In this document: piece by piece, positions 24,301 to 36,712 of the stretch
How the letters are laid out: the number at the start of each line of letters is the position of its first letter
Position numbering within the stretch: position 1 is the first letter of the stretch
Source of the DNA: Klebsormidium nitens
Lineage: Eukaryota; Streptophyta; Klebsormidiophyceae; Klebsormidiales; Klebsormidiaceae
Direction of reading: 5' to 3'
Length of the DNA stretch: 64,000 nt
NCBI GenBank assembly: GCA_000708835.1
Contig: DF236970.1
Span: 124,001 to 188,000, forward strand
Notes under the pieces: generated by a model
The model's input: the letters and a program-made list of their open reading frames with translations, nothing else
Told to the model about the DNA's origin: nothing
Database searches by the model: none
Position numbers and translations under genes: made by a program

Positions 24301-26256
24301 GGTTGCGAGTCCGGGGCAATGTTTAGAAGGTCGTAGAACCCGAGCAACCCCTGCAATTGCGCAAATGTGCAGAAAAATGGCAATGGGTCGAAATATCGAT
24401 GGGCCGTTCTCGATTGTGGGAGTGGAAACATCGAACTCGTCTACTGAAGAGCCTCGGGTGTTTTGGGGTCCCCTCAAGTCGTACAATCGATTGAACTGCG
24501 AGTCGAGCGCCCCAGAGAGTCTTGCTAGCACAGGACTCAGACTATTTCTGTGAGATGGATTTGCACAAGGACTCATCTTCAGGAATCCATCTTTGCAAGA
24601 GGAATCATCTTTTGGGGATCGGGGTTTTGCAGACTAAGATATATATACGGACTGACTTCCAATCGAAACATCCTTCCTATCCCTGACTCTGCGCAGGAAG
24701 CTCTCAACACCGGACTCGTTCATGCAAAAGTTCCTTTGGAAGCGAAACCTCACATGAAGCTCCTTGCCTGGGACCGTACTGAGATTGCTTCGTATGAACG
24801 TGGCCAGGTCAGCGGGGGTGCCAGGTGGCGGCCACCGGGCCTTCCACGCCTCAAGCAGCTTTTTGAACCTGCACAAGGAACGAGAACACAAATTAGACAA
24901 ATCTCCAGAGATGGCATCACGATTGGAAAGATGAGAAGCGGGACAGAGCTCTGAATCACAAAGTAACAAGAGAGATGGCAGTAGGACGTTGTTGAGGGAG
25001 AGAAAAACCAAGACTCGAAAAGTGAAAGCTGAAAGGGAAGAAATGATTGAGCGGAGCCAAAATTTAATAGGGCCTGGCCCATGAGGGGGTCCTGCTAGCC
25101 CTCTCAAGGTTCTTAGTATCACTGCTGTAAATTTGTGGCAGGAAAGCATGAGCCATATCTGGCTGTTCCACTCATAAAATTCTGTCTCTCGAGTCTACTC
25201 ACTATGGGGCTATCCCGCGGTGTTGATTTGGTGCTTAACCAGGTCGCTAACCCAGGGTTATGGACCAGTTAACTCACCAAAGCGCCTGAGTGCCCTTGGC
25301 GGCTTTTACGCTGCGGCTGAGCCCCTCCGGCACCTGCAGCCAATCACTTTAGTTGCTAAGGCCTGAGTTTTCAAAGTGCTCGCATTAGCAGTGGTGGACG
25401 AAATAGCTGTATTGTTAAAAGGGATTCTACACTCTGTCACGCACAGGGCAGAAGGTTGGCCTAGCCTTCACAAGCTTGGACTAGCCCCATCCAAAAGTCC
25501 AGTAGAGGAAACTTTGCCCTTTGCAGGACACCTCTGTGGCTCTTCTATGACACAGATAAGAGACGTGCCGCTTCTGTCTTGCCTAAGCATACTATGAGAT
25601 CCTTGCACTCTTCTTGCCCCCCGCCAATGCATTTGACCCTTTGTTTCATATATCAAGAATATGCATCCCCCAGATAGTCTAAAAGTCAATGAGCAGTTGA
25701 CACTCAATGCTGGCAGAGGCGTGCTTGTCTCAATGCAATGCGGAACCGTTGCTTTCACACTGGATTGTGCGCTCCTTGAGCTCACCTGTCCTGTTGTCTC
25801 AAACTGCAGCAAGTCACGGGCAACCGCTGCCACAGGGCCTTGACCAGACCCAGCATGTGCTGCCGCCGCTGCATAAGAGTATGGCGCCGCGGGATAAGAG
25901 GCTGGCGGCGCTGCATAAGCAGCTGGCGCTGGTGCATAAGAGGATGGCGGGGGACCCTGCCAAGGTGGAGGCCCTGTCTGCTGACTGTATCCATTGTGCG
26001 GTGCATTCTGTGACTGATGAGCCGGATACTGTTGTTGAGGCTGTTGCTGATACTGCTGGTTATATGGTTGTTGCTGATACTGGTGATCATACGTTTGCTG
26101 CTGATTCTGTTGATTGTATGGTTGTTGGATCTGCGGTTGAGGGAATTGCTGCTGATATTGCTGCTGCTGTTGGTACTGCAACTGCTGTTGCTTGCGCCGT
26201 TCCTCTTCTTCTTGAGAGGTGGAGGGTTTCAGGCAAGCGCTCAGCAGGTTGCCCAT
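21313..26256 (-). CDS. CAN-type staphylococcal-nuclease-like Ca2+-dependent nuclease
   Basis: Plant-type endonuclease of the SNase fold, about 454 residues, expected to cleave DNA and RNA with Ca2+. Exons (-): 25786-26256, 25278-25333, 24754-24868, 24201-24350, 23618-23859, 22641-22800, 22021-22089, 21313-21414; phases agree at every junction. The start MGNLLSAC has Gly-2 for myristoylation and Cys-8 for palmitoylation, as in Arabidopsis CAN proteins, which are held at the plasma membrane. A Gln-rich then Pro/Ala-rich region follows to about residue 140. Then come VPEGLS, LLEAWKARWPPPGT and GLLGFYDLL (CAN N-domain), and the nuclease core: DGDTVTVYV, YRIRARGIDAPES (catalytic Arg, Asp, Glu), QYGRSVADMYC (catalytic Arg) and HAWHY. 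It ends ARRGLWADPSVQEPW. All SNase active-site residues are present. A broken copy lies at 13.8 kb. Confidence 0.92.
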
Positions 26257-27171
26257 GGCGCATCCGAGTGGGCCAGCGTCTCAGCGGTGCAATATGCTTC
26301 TGTTTAGCAACGCACTCAAGCTGAATTAGTTGACATAAAGCGCTTGCCGGTCTTCAGCTGGATTGGGTGACTCAACACCTTGCATTCGGTCTAATGCAAG
26401 CAAATGCAAGCGAATGCAAGCGAATGCAAGCGTTCCATCCCGAGGCTTGCAGACAGGGACGCTTCGCTAGCAAGCGATTGGTCTGGGAAGATCCTGAACT
26501 GCACAGCTGGTTTCAGTATTTCAATCACGAGCTTTCTCCCCGAAGTTGAAGCCTTTTGCCAAGCACTTCAGATGCCTTTTTAATAAGCTAGGCGCCTGCT
26601 GAGTTTTGACCTTGAAACTTAGTGCCAGCGCTGCTGGCAGCGCTCACTGTGTTTTGACAACTTTCTTTTTTTGATGGGACAAAATCCGCCATTGCCGCCG
26701 GTCATGGCAACAGGAAAAGCCGGCAGCCAAGTCGCTGGAGCCTTTTGTAACTCTCGGGCTTTGTCGCCCGTAGCGCGACTCCGTCTGCTTGTACGCTTGC
26801 GAATGCCCCACGGAACCGGCTTGTTTCGGCAATCCTTCTTCTGAAAAAGTGTGAAAAATTGTAACAAGTTCTCCAGCAAACTTCTGCTCCGAGTCCAACC
26901 ATACAAGCGAGAAGGCAATGGTTTGGGGTCCATGTTTTCTCAAGGACGAGCTCCCCATGGCAACAACTTTGGGCTTTCGCTGGTGAGCACAAGACTCAAA
27001 AGCCCATCAATTGTAGTGACGCCAAGAGCCTGCTATTGCAGCAGAGGGTATGCAGAATATGCAATTGCAGGCTCTGCTTTCCCACTGGCAGCTGCTTCAG
27101 TAGGTTGCAATCAATGAGCAAAACGGCACCGTGCACTCGTCAAAGACGCTCAAGTAAGAGCTTGGGTCAGC
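26257..27171. other. Divergent intergenic region between CAN and panB
   Basis: About 915 bp that should carry the promoters of CAN (-) and panB (+). A short tandem repeat lies at 26392-26432. No conserved exon was recognised. Confidence 0.5.
26392..26432. repeat. Four copies of a 10-bp tandem repeat (AATGCAAGC-)
   Basis: Four head-to-tail copies of AATGCAAGC plus one base, about 135 bp upstream of the CAN start codon. Non-coding microrepeat; could be a multimerised binding site or simple slippage. Confidence 0.7.
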
Positions 27172-30100
27172 ATGGTTTTGTCCTCAGGCAGTTTCGTGCT
27201 GCCACGCCTGACGCAGCGACTGTGCTGCTCCGTGCAAAGCTGCAAATCCTCTCTCAGTCTCCCAGCATTGCAGTCACAGCTAGTTCAAACTCCTGGCTTC
27301 AAGCTGAACAAACCCTCGAGCCTCTTCCAAACTCTGTTCCACACCTCTGGTGCTCATTCATTTCTTTCGCCGAAACCACACACCACACCAAAGCCTCAAT
27401 TCCAGGTTCGAAACATGTCTAACCTTCCGGAGAGTACTGTGTATGGTGGTCCCCAGTCCCCCCCAGCGCAGCGGTTCAATCTGAGGCTGCTGCAACGGAA
27501 ATACAAGGCGGGGGAACCGATCACTGTGGTCACTGCTTATGACTACCCCAGTGCTGTGCACGTTGACTCTGCGGGCATTGACTTGTGTCTGGTGAGCCAG
27601 TGGGTGTTGATTAGAAATGAGAATTATGACTGGAGTACCTAAGTTGATTCTCTGACCTATGAATTTCCAGGATGGCGGAGTAACTTACATCAAAGAAAAA
27701 TGATGACTTTTGTATGGGACAATCGAGGCGTCAATCAACCAAGAAGTCCGAGCGCCCTTGATGGTCAGATTGTAGAAACGCTTGGACCACTTTGACCCTT
27801 TGAAATTGAGGTGTGCTCGCAGCTGGAAGCCACACAGATGGATCCTGGGAGCGTTGCAGATAGATTATGAAGCACCACCACCCTTGCTGATTCTACTCTG
27901 TTATTACATGGGTTCCTTTGCCCCAGAATCACTTTGGCAAAACAGCTTTGCAGATCGCGTTGTCATTGGAAGTCTCAAAATTCCTCAATGTACTAACACC
28001 AAGTGTTATCCAAAATACGAAAACAGTCGTTGCTTGTTGTTGCTTGAATTCCTGTCATTTTGCGTTTTCAAGACGACCTCTCTGCACAGGTTGGCGATAG
28101 TGTTGGCATGGTGGTTCACGGGCATGACACCACGCTCCCTGTCACGATGGATGACATGATCCTACACTGCAAGGCGGTCGCGAGAGGGGCACGAAGACCC
28201 ATGCTCATTGGGGATTTGCCCTTTGGAAGTTACGAGCAAGGGCCGGAACAAGTAAGCCGAGCTTTACTTTCCAAGACCCAGGTTCCGAGACCTAACAATC
28301 AAACGTAATCAAGGGGAGGATGGGTCTGTTTGTGATTGACAAGCGCTTAAAGTAAGTCAAGAAGGGCTGTCAAGTCGGAAAGAAGGCGGGGCCTGAAGCG
28401 CTTCTTAGCTTTGCCTGCACCCAAGCTAGGAGTTTTGAGTGCGGGAATATGGATCTATGGGGTGAGACTTTAGACAGGTAGCACCAGGGGATTTGTGTAA
28501 TTTCTTGTAGTGAACATCGTGAAGAAGTACGGGCTCCTGAATGGACAAAGTAACCTGCGATACACTACAGTCAGTTACCCGTCCAGCTGACGGAGCGCTT
28601 CAAAACAGCGAGAAATTGTTTGATCGATGCCGCTTTTTCAATGTCTGTGCTTCTCACTCACTGTGGACAACGTGAAGACATATCTTTGATACAAGCCACC
28701 AGCTTTTAAGCCCAATGATCAGAAAGCACGTAACCTCGAAATCTACAACCAGGTTTTCCAATTTTGATGCACCAAAGCCCACCGCTTGTCAATAGTCTCC
28801 GGACACTGGAAACACCGTTGTTTTGGCTAGACTTTGCTCCGGCAGCCTTGCTTTTAAAAACTTTTTCAGCTTTCCAAAACTTTGTTTGCTCTGCACCGTA
28901 AGTATGACGGTTTTTGAACACCAAAGCTTTACTTAGCATATCAGTAGGCAACTTTATAGTTCAGCGTATACAGATTTCTCTCCGGAAAGGAGGATTCCTC
29001 ATCTCCGATTGTATAGTTGCTGCTTTAGAGCTAACTTCGTCAAAATTCCCAACTAGATTTTTGTGAGCAAACCTGTTTCGACCCCTCCCTGCAGGCCATC
29101 GCCAGCGCCACGCGCTTTCTCAAGGAGGGGGGCATGGACGCAGTCAAGTTGGAGGGGGGGCATGGCAAAAGAGTGGTCGCAGCACAAGCTTTGGCTGAGG
29201 CGGGGATCGCAGTCATGGGCCACGTGGGACTGACTCCGCAGGCGATCAGCGTACTGGGGGGGTTCCGGCCGCAGGGAAAGAGCGCCTCAACCGCGCTACA
29301 GGTGGGGCCCAGATTGCAATTATATTGTGATGCGCGGTGCGAAAAACAAGGCTACTTTTAGAGGAGACGGCCAGCCTTTCGACAAGTTGCCAGCGGACCC
29401 AGAGTTGGTGACTGCGACTTCGTGACTCTGGCTTCGAGGAACAGTGCATCGAGCGTTCTGTTCGGGGCATTTNNNNNNNNNNNNNNNNNNNNGTCCGAAT
29501 GATGAGGGCTGCTTCTCAAACCTAGTGCTTTCTGGTTTGGTTCAACCGGGAAGACGAGCTTGTTCTCGGCTTTTCCGATTGAGAGGCTGAAAAGTTGCCA
29601 AAGGCCGTATCCCACTTGTTAAGCGTGCCCCCGATTCAACTCGCACAAGCACGGAGGGCTCCGAGCTCACCACCTAGTTGCTCGTAAGCCCGTGCGATTT
29701 CCTTCATTCCTTTTCCAACTTATTTGAGCTTCTTCCTTCTTCGCTGTCTCCCTAAGCCTTCCCTCAACCCTCGCCTTGCTCTTTGCTCTTGTCCTCAAGG
29801 GCATCCCTTCCCCGGTTGCAGCCGCAGTCCCGCGCCTAAGCCCTCCTATAATCGGCCCGAATCCCGCAGGTTATGGAACATGCCCTAGCGTTACAAGGCG
29901 CCGGCTGTTTCGCTGTCGTTCTCGAGTGCATCCCCCCACCGTGGCCGCCGCGATCAACCGCTAACTCTTCCTAACCCTGCCCAAACCCGCAGGTCATGGA
30001 ACATGCCCTAGCATTACAAGACGCTGGCTGTTTTGCCGTCGTTCTCGAGTGCATACCCTCTCCGGTTGCCGCCGCAATCACGCGAGGGCTGCACATACCC

Positions 30101-32072
30101 ACCATCGGCATCGGCGCAGGGCCTCTCACGAGCGGGCAAGTACGTCTTCCGGTTTCTGACAAGTAGCAGATATACGCATTCATAGTCAAAAGAAAAAGCT
30201 TGAGCAATTGCTCTTATTTGAATTCGACATTTCTATGTCACTCAAGGGAAGCACTACTAAATTGGGCTTGCGGGTGATTGTCTCCTATTCTTTTCTAGTG
30301 CTCGACCTCTGACGGTCAGGGCTTGTCCTTGCGGATCGACATACGAAGTCGGAAGCCCCTGACAATCACACTACTGTGAGTGCTGATTGCGAGTGGCAAT
30401 TGCGGTCAAGTGACCTGCTCTTCTACGATAGGGTCGCACCCGTGTACGAAGCCTTTCAGTCTTGACTTCGCCGAAACCGGAGAAACTCGCCTGAGAATTG
30501 TATCCAACGGTGAAACAACAGCATTGACTCCGGCACACTAAACGGTTGCTTCCTGGCGGCCAACCTTTGTAAGAAGCATTCCCCTCCGTCTTGGAGCAGG
30601 TACTTTGTCGCAGATTTTGCAATTGTGTCGAAACGGAAAAGATTACTGGCAAAAGCAACGTACATCTACACGTGTCCATCCTTGATCTGCACCTCTACGT
30701 CACGTCCTGCTGACGTGGCTCTCATCTGCAGGTCCTGGTGTATCACGACTTGCTGGGGATGATGCAACACCCACACCACGCCAAGGTAAGTTTCCAAGAA
30801 TCTACAAGCTCTAAGCATCCGATAGGCACGGCATGCTCTTGAAACAAGCATAGAAGGTCACTTTTGTCGATTGATTGGACTCCGGCCCCTTTAAGTCGTC
30901 CAACGATTGTCGCTTGTGGGGATCCCTGCCACTGGCAATCCTCTAAGTTCTCTGCCGACGGTAGAATTCGTCACGACGAATGTTTATCAGGCGAGGGAGT
31001 TACCGCCCCCGCAAAAGCTTTCCACCACAGGAGACTCTGGTCCAGGAACTCGTTCTTTGTCAGTACGCCGAAAGATTGTCTGCTGACTATAAGCCCCTCT
31101 CTACGCCCTTGATTCAACCATTTGGCAAATTTCTAGGTTCTCCTGGCGCTTTCCGTATCCTTGTGTCCACTGTTTTGCGGAAAACGAGACGTGTTCGTTG
31201 AATTGATTTCCAGAACCTGTTATTCTCTCCGGCCCTCGCTCTCCTACCGGTCCTCGTTGAAGACTCGTGCCGCTTAAAGGTCTCAGCAGTCTCGGGAAAA
31301 AGTTAGATACTGAAGGCATGAAAGCTCAGAGAATTATGCAGCCCGAAACAGGTAGAAAACCCTGAAGCTTGTGAACTTGCAACCGACAAACCTAAGTTCC
31401 TCTTGACCCATTTGTTCTTCCAGGTGACGCCCAAGTTTTGCAAGCAATACGCAAATGTCGGAGCAGTCATTGGGGCTGCGCTAGTCGACTACCGAAACGA
31501 GGTGTCCAGCCGAGCCTTCCCGTCCCCAGCGCACACCGCATACAGGTGCGTTTTTCGTCAGTACAGAGCCGGTTGTTGCTGAGTGCAGAGGGCGTAATAC
31601 GCAATACAGTCGCCATTTTGTATGTTGCGTTGCAACAAATTGTTCTGGAGACCTACGCCGCGCGGAGTTGCTCGGTATAAGACATCAGTGACATGCAGTC
31701 CTTAAAAGCGGTTGCGTTGCACCTTCTCTTGCGAGAGCCGCGCCGCACACGATTGCTCGGTGCAGAACACGGTAACAGATCACTTCTCCCCGCTGGTTTG
31801 CCTCGTATTCATATTTTTCTGACGAGAATATATTAATGAAAGCATGCGAGAACAAGGCGGCAACCAAAATTGAGCCATGGTTTACATCCTTGGACAAATC
31901 GATGGCTGACCTCCGTCCATTCGTTCACAGGATTGACCCGGAACAGGCCCAAAGCTTCGAACGAGAGCTGAGAGAACGAGGCCTCACGGCTGCTGCAGAG
32001 GCGGCCGCCGAGGCCCAAGTGAGGGATCTAACAGCAGGGGAACCACGGTTCAAAACGCAGGCCATGGACTAA
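27172..32072 (+). CDS. panB: 3-methyl-2-oxobutanoate hydroxymethyltransferase (ketopantoate hydroxymethyltransferase)
   Basis: Makes ketopantoate from 2-oxoisovalerate and methylene-tetrahydrofolate, the first step towards pantothenate and CoA; plant PanB is mitochondrial. Exons 27172-27591, 28090-28251, 29095-29301, 29993-30139, 30732-30785, 31424-31545 and 31931-32072 join in frame to about 417 residues. The first 75 or so residues are rich in Ser, Arg, Lys and Leu with few acids, fitting a mitochondrial presequence, before [10 protein letters not shown]. Family motifs: VGDSVGM and GDLPFGSY (metal-binding Asp residues), VKLEGG (Lys), [26 protein letters not shown] (catalytic Glu) and IGIGAG. 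The plant-like TPKFCKQYA is in exon 6. The C-terminal Ala-rich helix extends past the bacterial length. Intron 3 holds a 20-N gap and broken copies of exon 4. Confidence 0.95.
29473..29492. other. Assembly gap (20 N) in panB intron 3
   Basis: Exactly twenty N in a row, probably a scaffold gap of unknown real length. It lies between panB exon 3 and its duplicated exon 4 pieces, so extra repeat copies may be collapsed here. Confidence 0.95.
29765..29965 (+). repeat. Two decayed upstream copies of panB exon 4
   Basis: The nearer copy starts after an intact CCCGCAG acceptor at 29870, reads [20 protein letters not shown] like the real exon at 29993, then loses the frame and stops at 29962. A more degraded copy precedes it, best seen as [10 protein letters not shown] (about 29800-29830). 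Spacing is about 123 bp. The third copy, at 29993-30139, is intact and in frame. Confidence 0.85.
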
Positions 32073-33228
32073 TGTGAATGATTCACCGTTATCTTGTGTA
32101 TGAGAAGATCCACGGTCTATGTACTTTTGCGTTGGTACCAAATCGGTCGAATCCGAATAGGAATCGCTTCGAAGGCGCCCAGTACAAGCGAGGAAGATAT
32201 CCATATGTTACGATATTCTAGGTCGTCTCCTTCTCAGAATAATTGAGGTATCAATGATGCGCGTCATGTCAACAGCACTGGCATGTCAGGTTGTTTGATG
32301 GATCATCTTGTGTAGCCTGTTGCGATTATAAGCACAAGCCAAAGTTGACAGCGCTTACCGCCGTTAGCATACCTGCAGCCTCTGTGGCCGATCATGGTGA
32401 GACTAACATCGAGGTGCAAAGGTTATCTCGACCATCTTGCAAGTTCCCGCTTGATTTTTTGTCTGACTGCATTGGTGCGCCGTGGCTTGCTGCATGCAGC
32501 AAGGTACTAAGGTAGCCCCTCTAAGAAAAACCCTTGCGCAAAGCGCTATTACCTTTATAATGGCGTCCAGAATAGCTTGATCAATCGGGGCCCTAGTACT
32601 GCCTAGCTAGTACCTACCACCCTGCAATGGCATGTTAGCTGAAAATGGAAATATGTGAACGGACTGGGGCCGCCATCATCATGATTAATCACTGGTTTCG
32701 CCGTTAACCGGCGCCACATTGCAACCCAAGGCAGCCAGAAGAAACCGGTTATACCTACCGAGTATATTTCTGTAGTTATAAACATGCTCGGTTTGGCTCT
32801 CCGTTCATCTGTTCTGCAAAAGACCCGCGCTCCGAGTTTCGGTACGCAGCAATGCCGGTTTGCGGAACCGGAATAAGAATGGAAGTTCTGCTTCTAGCTG
32901 CATATGACTCGATCTGAGCTTCTTGCTCGCCATTGCAGCTCTGGCTGCTCAAGCTGAAGCCAGTGAAGGGCGGAGCTAGCTTTGGACCTGAAGGCGCGCT
33001 AAGCTCCTGCAGAGCTCTGATTGTTTCATCCGGACGCTTGCACCTCATGCAGACGGGGTCCCAAGTCTTAGGCTTCACAAGGAGGGGGTTCTTCCTGACC
33101 TCGCAAGGTCACAAACAAGCGGTCTGCAAATTAGAACAGACGCATTGCTCTTGGGAGAAGACAGCCTCAAGGCCAGCATTCTCAAAAGTGTGGAAGCTCA
33201 CTGTCCAATGCTAACCCTTTTGGGGTGA
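32073..33228. other. Intergenic region upstream of the NAA60-like gene
   Basis: panB 3' flank and putative promoter or first exon of the acetyltransferase gene. Open frames near 32776-33214 on both strands have no recognised motif. An upstream exon supplying the acetyltransferase start codon could lie here. Confidence 0.4.
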
Positions 33229-33447
33229 GAGCAACCGCTCTTGAGCCTCTGGGGCACATCTTCTGGAGGTGTGTTCGGCCCTCCTGGCAGAAAAGCGGCG
33301 CAAGTAGCAACCGATAGAAACACGGTGTCTGCGGCCCTGTTGCAATACCTGCTGGGCAAGAGGGGGTCACGCAGAGGCCCCCCTCGCCCCTCCGCCCAGG
33401 GCGCCAGCATTTATCAGCAGTATGACTGGTCACCTTATCCTTCCTGG

Positions 33448-36400
33448 ATGGGGCCAGTCATTGAACAGCCTGCTGAGGCGCCGCAACCAGAAGCTGCTCC
33501 GAGTGCGCTGCAAAACCAGGTGCACAATTCATCGGAAACCCTAATCCAGGCTCGGGGCCAAGATCATAATGCGCCGAATCCTGGGGTTCCGGTCAGCCAA
33601 AGCTTCAGCAGGGAGAGTTCTTTTCGGAATGCGGACAGCTGGAGGGAAGCGCAGGCGTTTGTCCAGGTATCACTCACATCAGGAATCAGGCCACATGTCC
33701 CGCCGAGCATTGGGTACAGGGCCCTGTGGCCGTCGGACCTGGGGACGCTGCAGGCGATGCACGAGGCCCTGTTTCCAATCAAGTAAGCACTTGATTGTCT
33801 AACTTCTAGAGTGATTTGAGACCAACTTGATGGGACTAAATTCTGAGGTCATTAGAGACACCACCTGTCTTGTGCCCCAATCGCTCCTGCCTTTAGCGGG
33901 CATCTTTACGAGGAACAGTGGGATGAGAGTACACCACCCGACGTCACGATCGACATAGTCTCAAGTAAAATGAGCAACTCCACCGGGCTTGCGTACTTTC
34001 CTTCCCTTGCATCAGCTTCTCCAGGTTTGCAGAAACAAAGGAGAATCCTTCTGTATTTGATTGGGGCTGTGCGTTCAAAAACAGCAAGCACTGAGCTGAG
34101 AAGTGGATGAGATGTTGAGTTACATGCACTTGTCCATTCAGGGCTCCCGGCATGAAAGAAGGGAATTGCTTCAAGGTGATTCGATTCGCAGCTTAACATA
34201 TTGAAGCAGATTCTGAAACATCAAGAGTCCTAGCAAACAATTCCCCCATCTGTGTTACCAATCAAAGCAGGCTATCAGACTCAGGTGACCGAAATGAATC
34301 CATCACCCAACGATTGTCCTGTCGATTTGAAACAGGTATGAAGCGGACTTTTTCAACAACGCAGTGACTGGCCGGGGCATCATCTCATGGGCTGCGGTTG
34401 ACCGCAGCAGAGGTGGGACGGAGACAGGGCAACTGATTGGGTTTGTAACAGCCAAGGTTGTAACATCTGGCGATCCAGAAGTTCAAGTGAGTCAAAAGGG
34501 CTACACATGCCGCTGCGGTTTTCGACAAGTATCTCAGCATTGTCCGTTGATTGTTTGCAACTCCCGCAAGCTGGCTTCTCAGCATTATGGTTTGAATCAG
34601 CACTTTGAGAGATCCGCTAAAGAGACGATGAACGGTGACTGTTTTTCTTGTTCTCTTGAAAAGGTTCGGTCAAAAGATCTGTTTTCTTGTTATGCTAGAA
34701 ACCTTGGTGCAACAATGATTTCTCAATTCTAATGGTGACCTCGCTTGTAGGTGTCAGATATTGCTGGTCATGTCAAAACTTCTAAAACAAGATCTGTGCA
34801 AAGGATTTTCCGCAACTCGAATGATGACCTCAATTGCAGGAGTCAGATATTCTTGCCTTCGAGCTGAAGAATGCGAACCAGACCATGATCTACATCCTAA
34901 CACTCGGGATTGCCAAGCCCTATCGAAACCTCGGGATTGGTAAGCAGCGGAAGCCCCTCTTCTCTCATCCAGGCAGACACTCAGCTCAAGCGGGCTCTTC
35001 TTGTAAGTTGCTGAGTACTACTTGCCCTGAAAGCTGGCGACTTTGACCAACAAACAAAGGGTTGAGTTTGGGATCGATATCTTTGTTGAGTCGAGTATCT
35101 CAAAGCAAAAGGTCGGCAAGTTCGAGTGCAAATCTGCACGAAGTCAAGCCAGGATGACGTCGCAGTTGGTTAGCTACCTGGCAGATTGCAAGTCAGGTTT
35201 CGGTCGGTTGTAATCAGGATTGAAGGCTCGACTTCTAGCATCTGCGGATTATAAGAGTCGTCGCTCCTGACCCGGACTTTATGAAGTCGGCTTCCCATCA
35301 GGTCCAACGATCGTGAGCCTGTCTACCAGTCTACTCAGCCCCAAACTGCTCCGACATAAAAGTGGCTCAGACTCATCAAAGTGTCTGCACACGATCACCC
35401 GTTAGCAAGCCTGAACGTTACTGACTTCCCACTTTTTTAATATACGAATCTTTAGGATCTTAGCCAATTCTTTTCTTCCTCCAATCTAAGGGAAGGGTTT
35501 CCGTTGTGAGCAATGAAAATGATCCGTCGATTGTCTTAAAGACGGAGTTGCTGAGAGTGGTTCATTCTGCCTCTTGCAGTCCGGATGCTTGCGCGGCAAT
35601 TGTTACATCACGCAAAGTGCTCACCCCTCGTCGCACACGTGTAAAATTCAGGGCAAGCATCATGCAAGCTAATGCTAAGTCCCCCCTTTCCCTCTCTCCC
35701 GTGCAGCGTCGACGCTTATCTGGCAAGTCATCCAGCACGCCTCTGCCGCTCCGCTCTGCAAGGCGGTCTTCCTCCACGTGATTGACTACAACACGAGCGG
35801 AATCATGTTCTACAAGCGGAACGGCTTCCAGTGCATACGGCGGCTAGCCTCCTTCTACCAAATCAACTCGCAGTTCTACGACGCGTTTCTCTACGTGTAC
35901 TATGTCAACGGAGGAAGCCCTCCTTACTCGCCATTGTGAGTGGCTGGTCCAATTCAAGGTTGCTGTGCACAGGATGGATCCGAAGGGCCGGGGTTCTCGT
36001 CCTAGAAGGTCTGAAAGGGGCTCGTCAAAGTTGATGAACTCTGTGCGGTGTCTTAGCTCCCTCATTGCTTGCGATGACGTGCCTGCTGCTTGACTCGACT
36101 GGCGTTTGCTTCCGCTTTCGAAAAAGCTGGCTACTGTAGTCAAGTCCTCAGAAGTGGGAGCTGCACTAGCCTTTGAATTCGATTCGCAAGAGGATTATGA
36201 AGCACGTTGCAAGGCGTATACCTATTGTCTGTATGACGGCATCTTAACTACTATTTGAGCCAGTGCGCATCATCTTCCTCCGTCTGCTGATCAAGCGTCT
36301 CCGAGGGCAACATTCTCCACTTTCTATCAACACTTCTTTTCGTTTCAGCATTATCCATTGCCGGTAGCAAAATCAGTACCGTAGGTACTCTTGCGGATTC

Positions 36401-36712
36401 AGTCGTACTCACTGCACCAGGTCGCTGTATGAAGGCACGTTGGAACTGCTTCTCTCTTGTCACTGATAGGGTAATCTGCACGAATGACCAGAACACCTCG
36501 CTCGGTACCGTCTGACTTTTGAAAGCGTTTGCAGGGGCCTCTTCATGCTGGCGGGGTCCTATCTCAAGAGCCTGTGCGTAAACGTCGGATCTTATATCCT
36601 CGATCTACGGAACAGTGTTGGCGACAAGCGGAGCAAGTGGAGGGTTTTCTGTGGACCCTTCAACAGTAGGAGTTTGGTAAGACAGCTTCCGAGTGCCCAT
36701 GCTTCAGTCTAG
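33448..36712 (+). CDS. NAA60: NAA60-like N-alpha-acetyltransferase (NatF, GNAT family)
   Basis: Transfers acetyl groups from acetyl-CoA to protein N-termini, by family on membrane-facing proteins at the Golgi or plasma membrane. Exons: up to 33782, then 34336-34486, 34840-34939, 35707-35935 and 36535-36712 (TAG). Motifs: SDLGTLQAMHEALFPIKYEA, GRGIISWAAVDRSR, QLIGFVTAK, IYILTLGIAKPYRNLGIA (R-x-x-G-x-A acetyl-CoA loop, completed across an intron) and LHVIDYNTSGIMFYKRNGF. They match plant NAA60 in order. The tail GLFMLAGSYLKSLCVNVGSY is amphipathic, as in the membrane-binding C-terminus of NAA60. The first exon is open back to a stop at 33226 without an ATG before 33448, so the start is either this Met or lies in an unseen upstream exon. 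The Gln/Pro-rich N-terminus is longer than usual. Confidence 0.88.
34735..34790 (+). repeat. Decoy duplicate of NAA60 exon 3 start
   Basis: GGTGACCTCGCTTGTAG then GTGTCAGATATT (from 34751) parallels the functional ATGACCTCAATTGCAG then GAGTCAGATATT at 34840, 89 bp later. Flanking intron bases (AGATCTGT) are also shared. The copy keeps a TAG acceptor, but similarity ends after about 12 exon bases. Confidence 0.65.

Noticed and set aside
25707-26324. 205-codon plus-strand open frame
   Set aside because: Antisense to the Gln-rich first exon of the CAN nuclease; openness follows from CAG/CTG-rich sequence.
32776-33214. Overlapping open frames on both strands before the NAA60 gene
   Set aside because: No motif on either strand and no splice site that links them in frame; could include a missed 5' exon but not supported as a gene.
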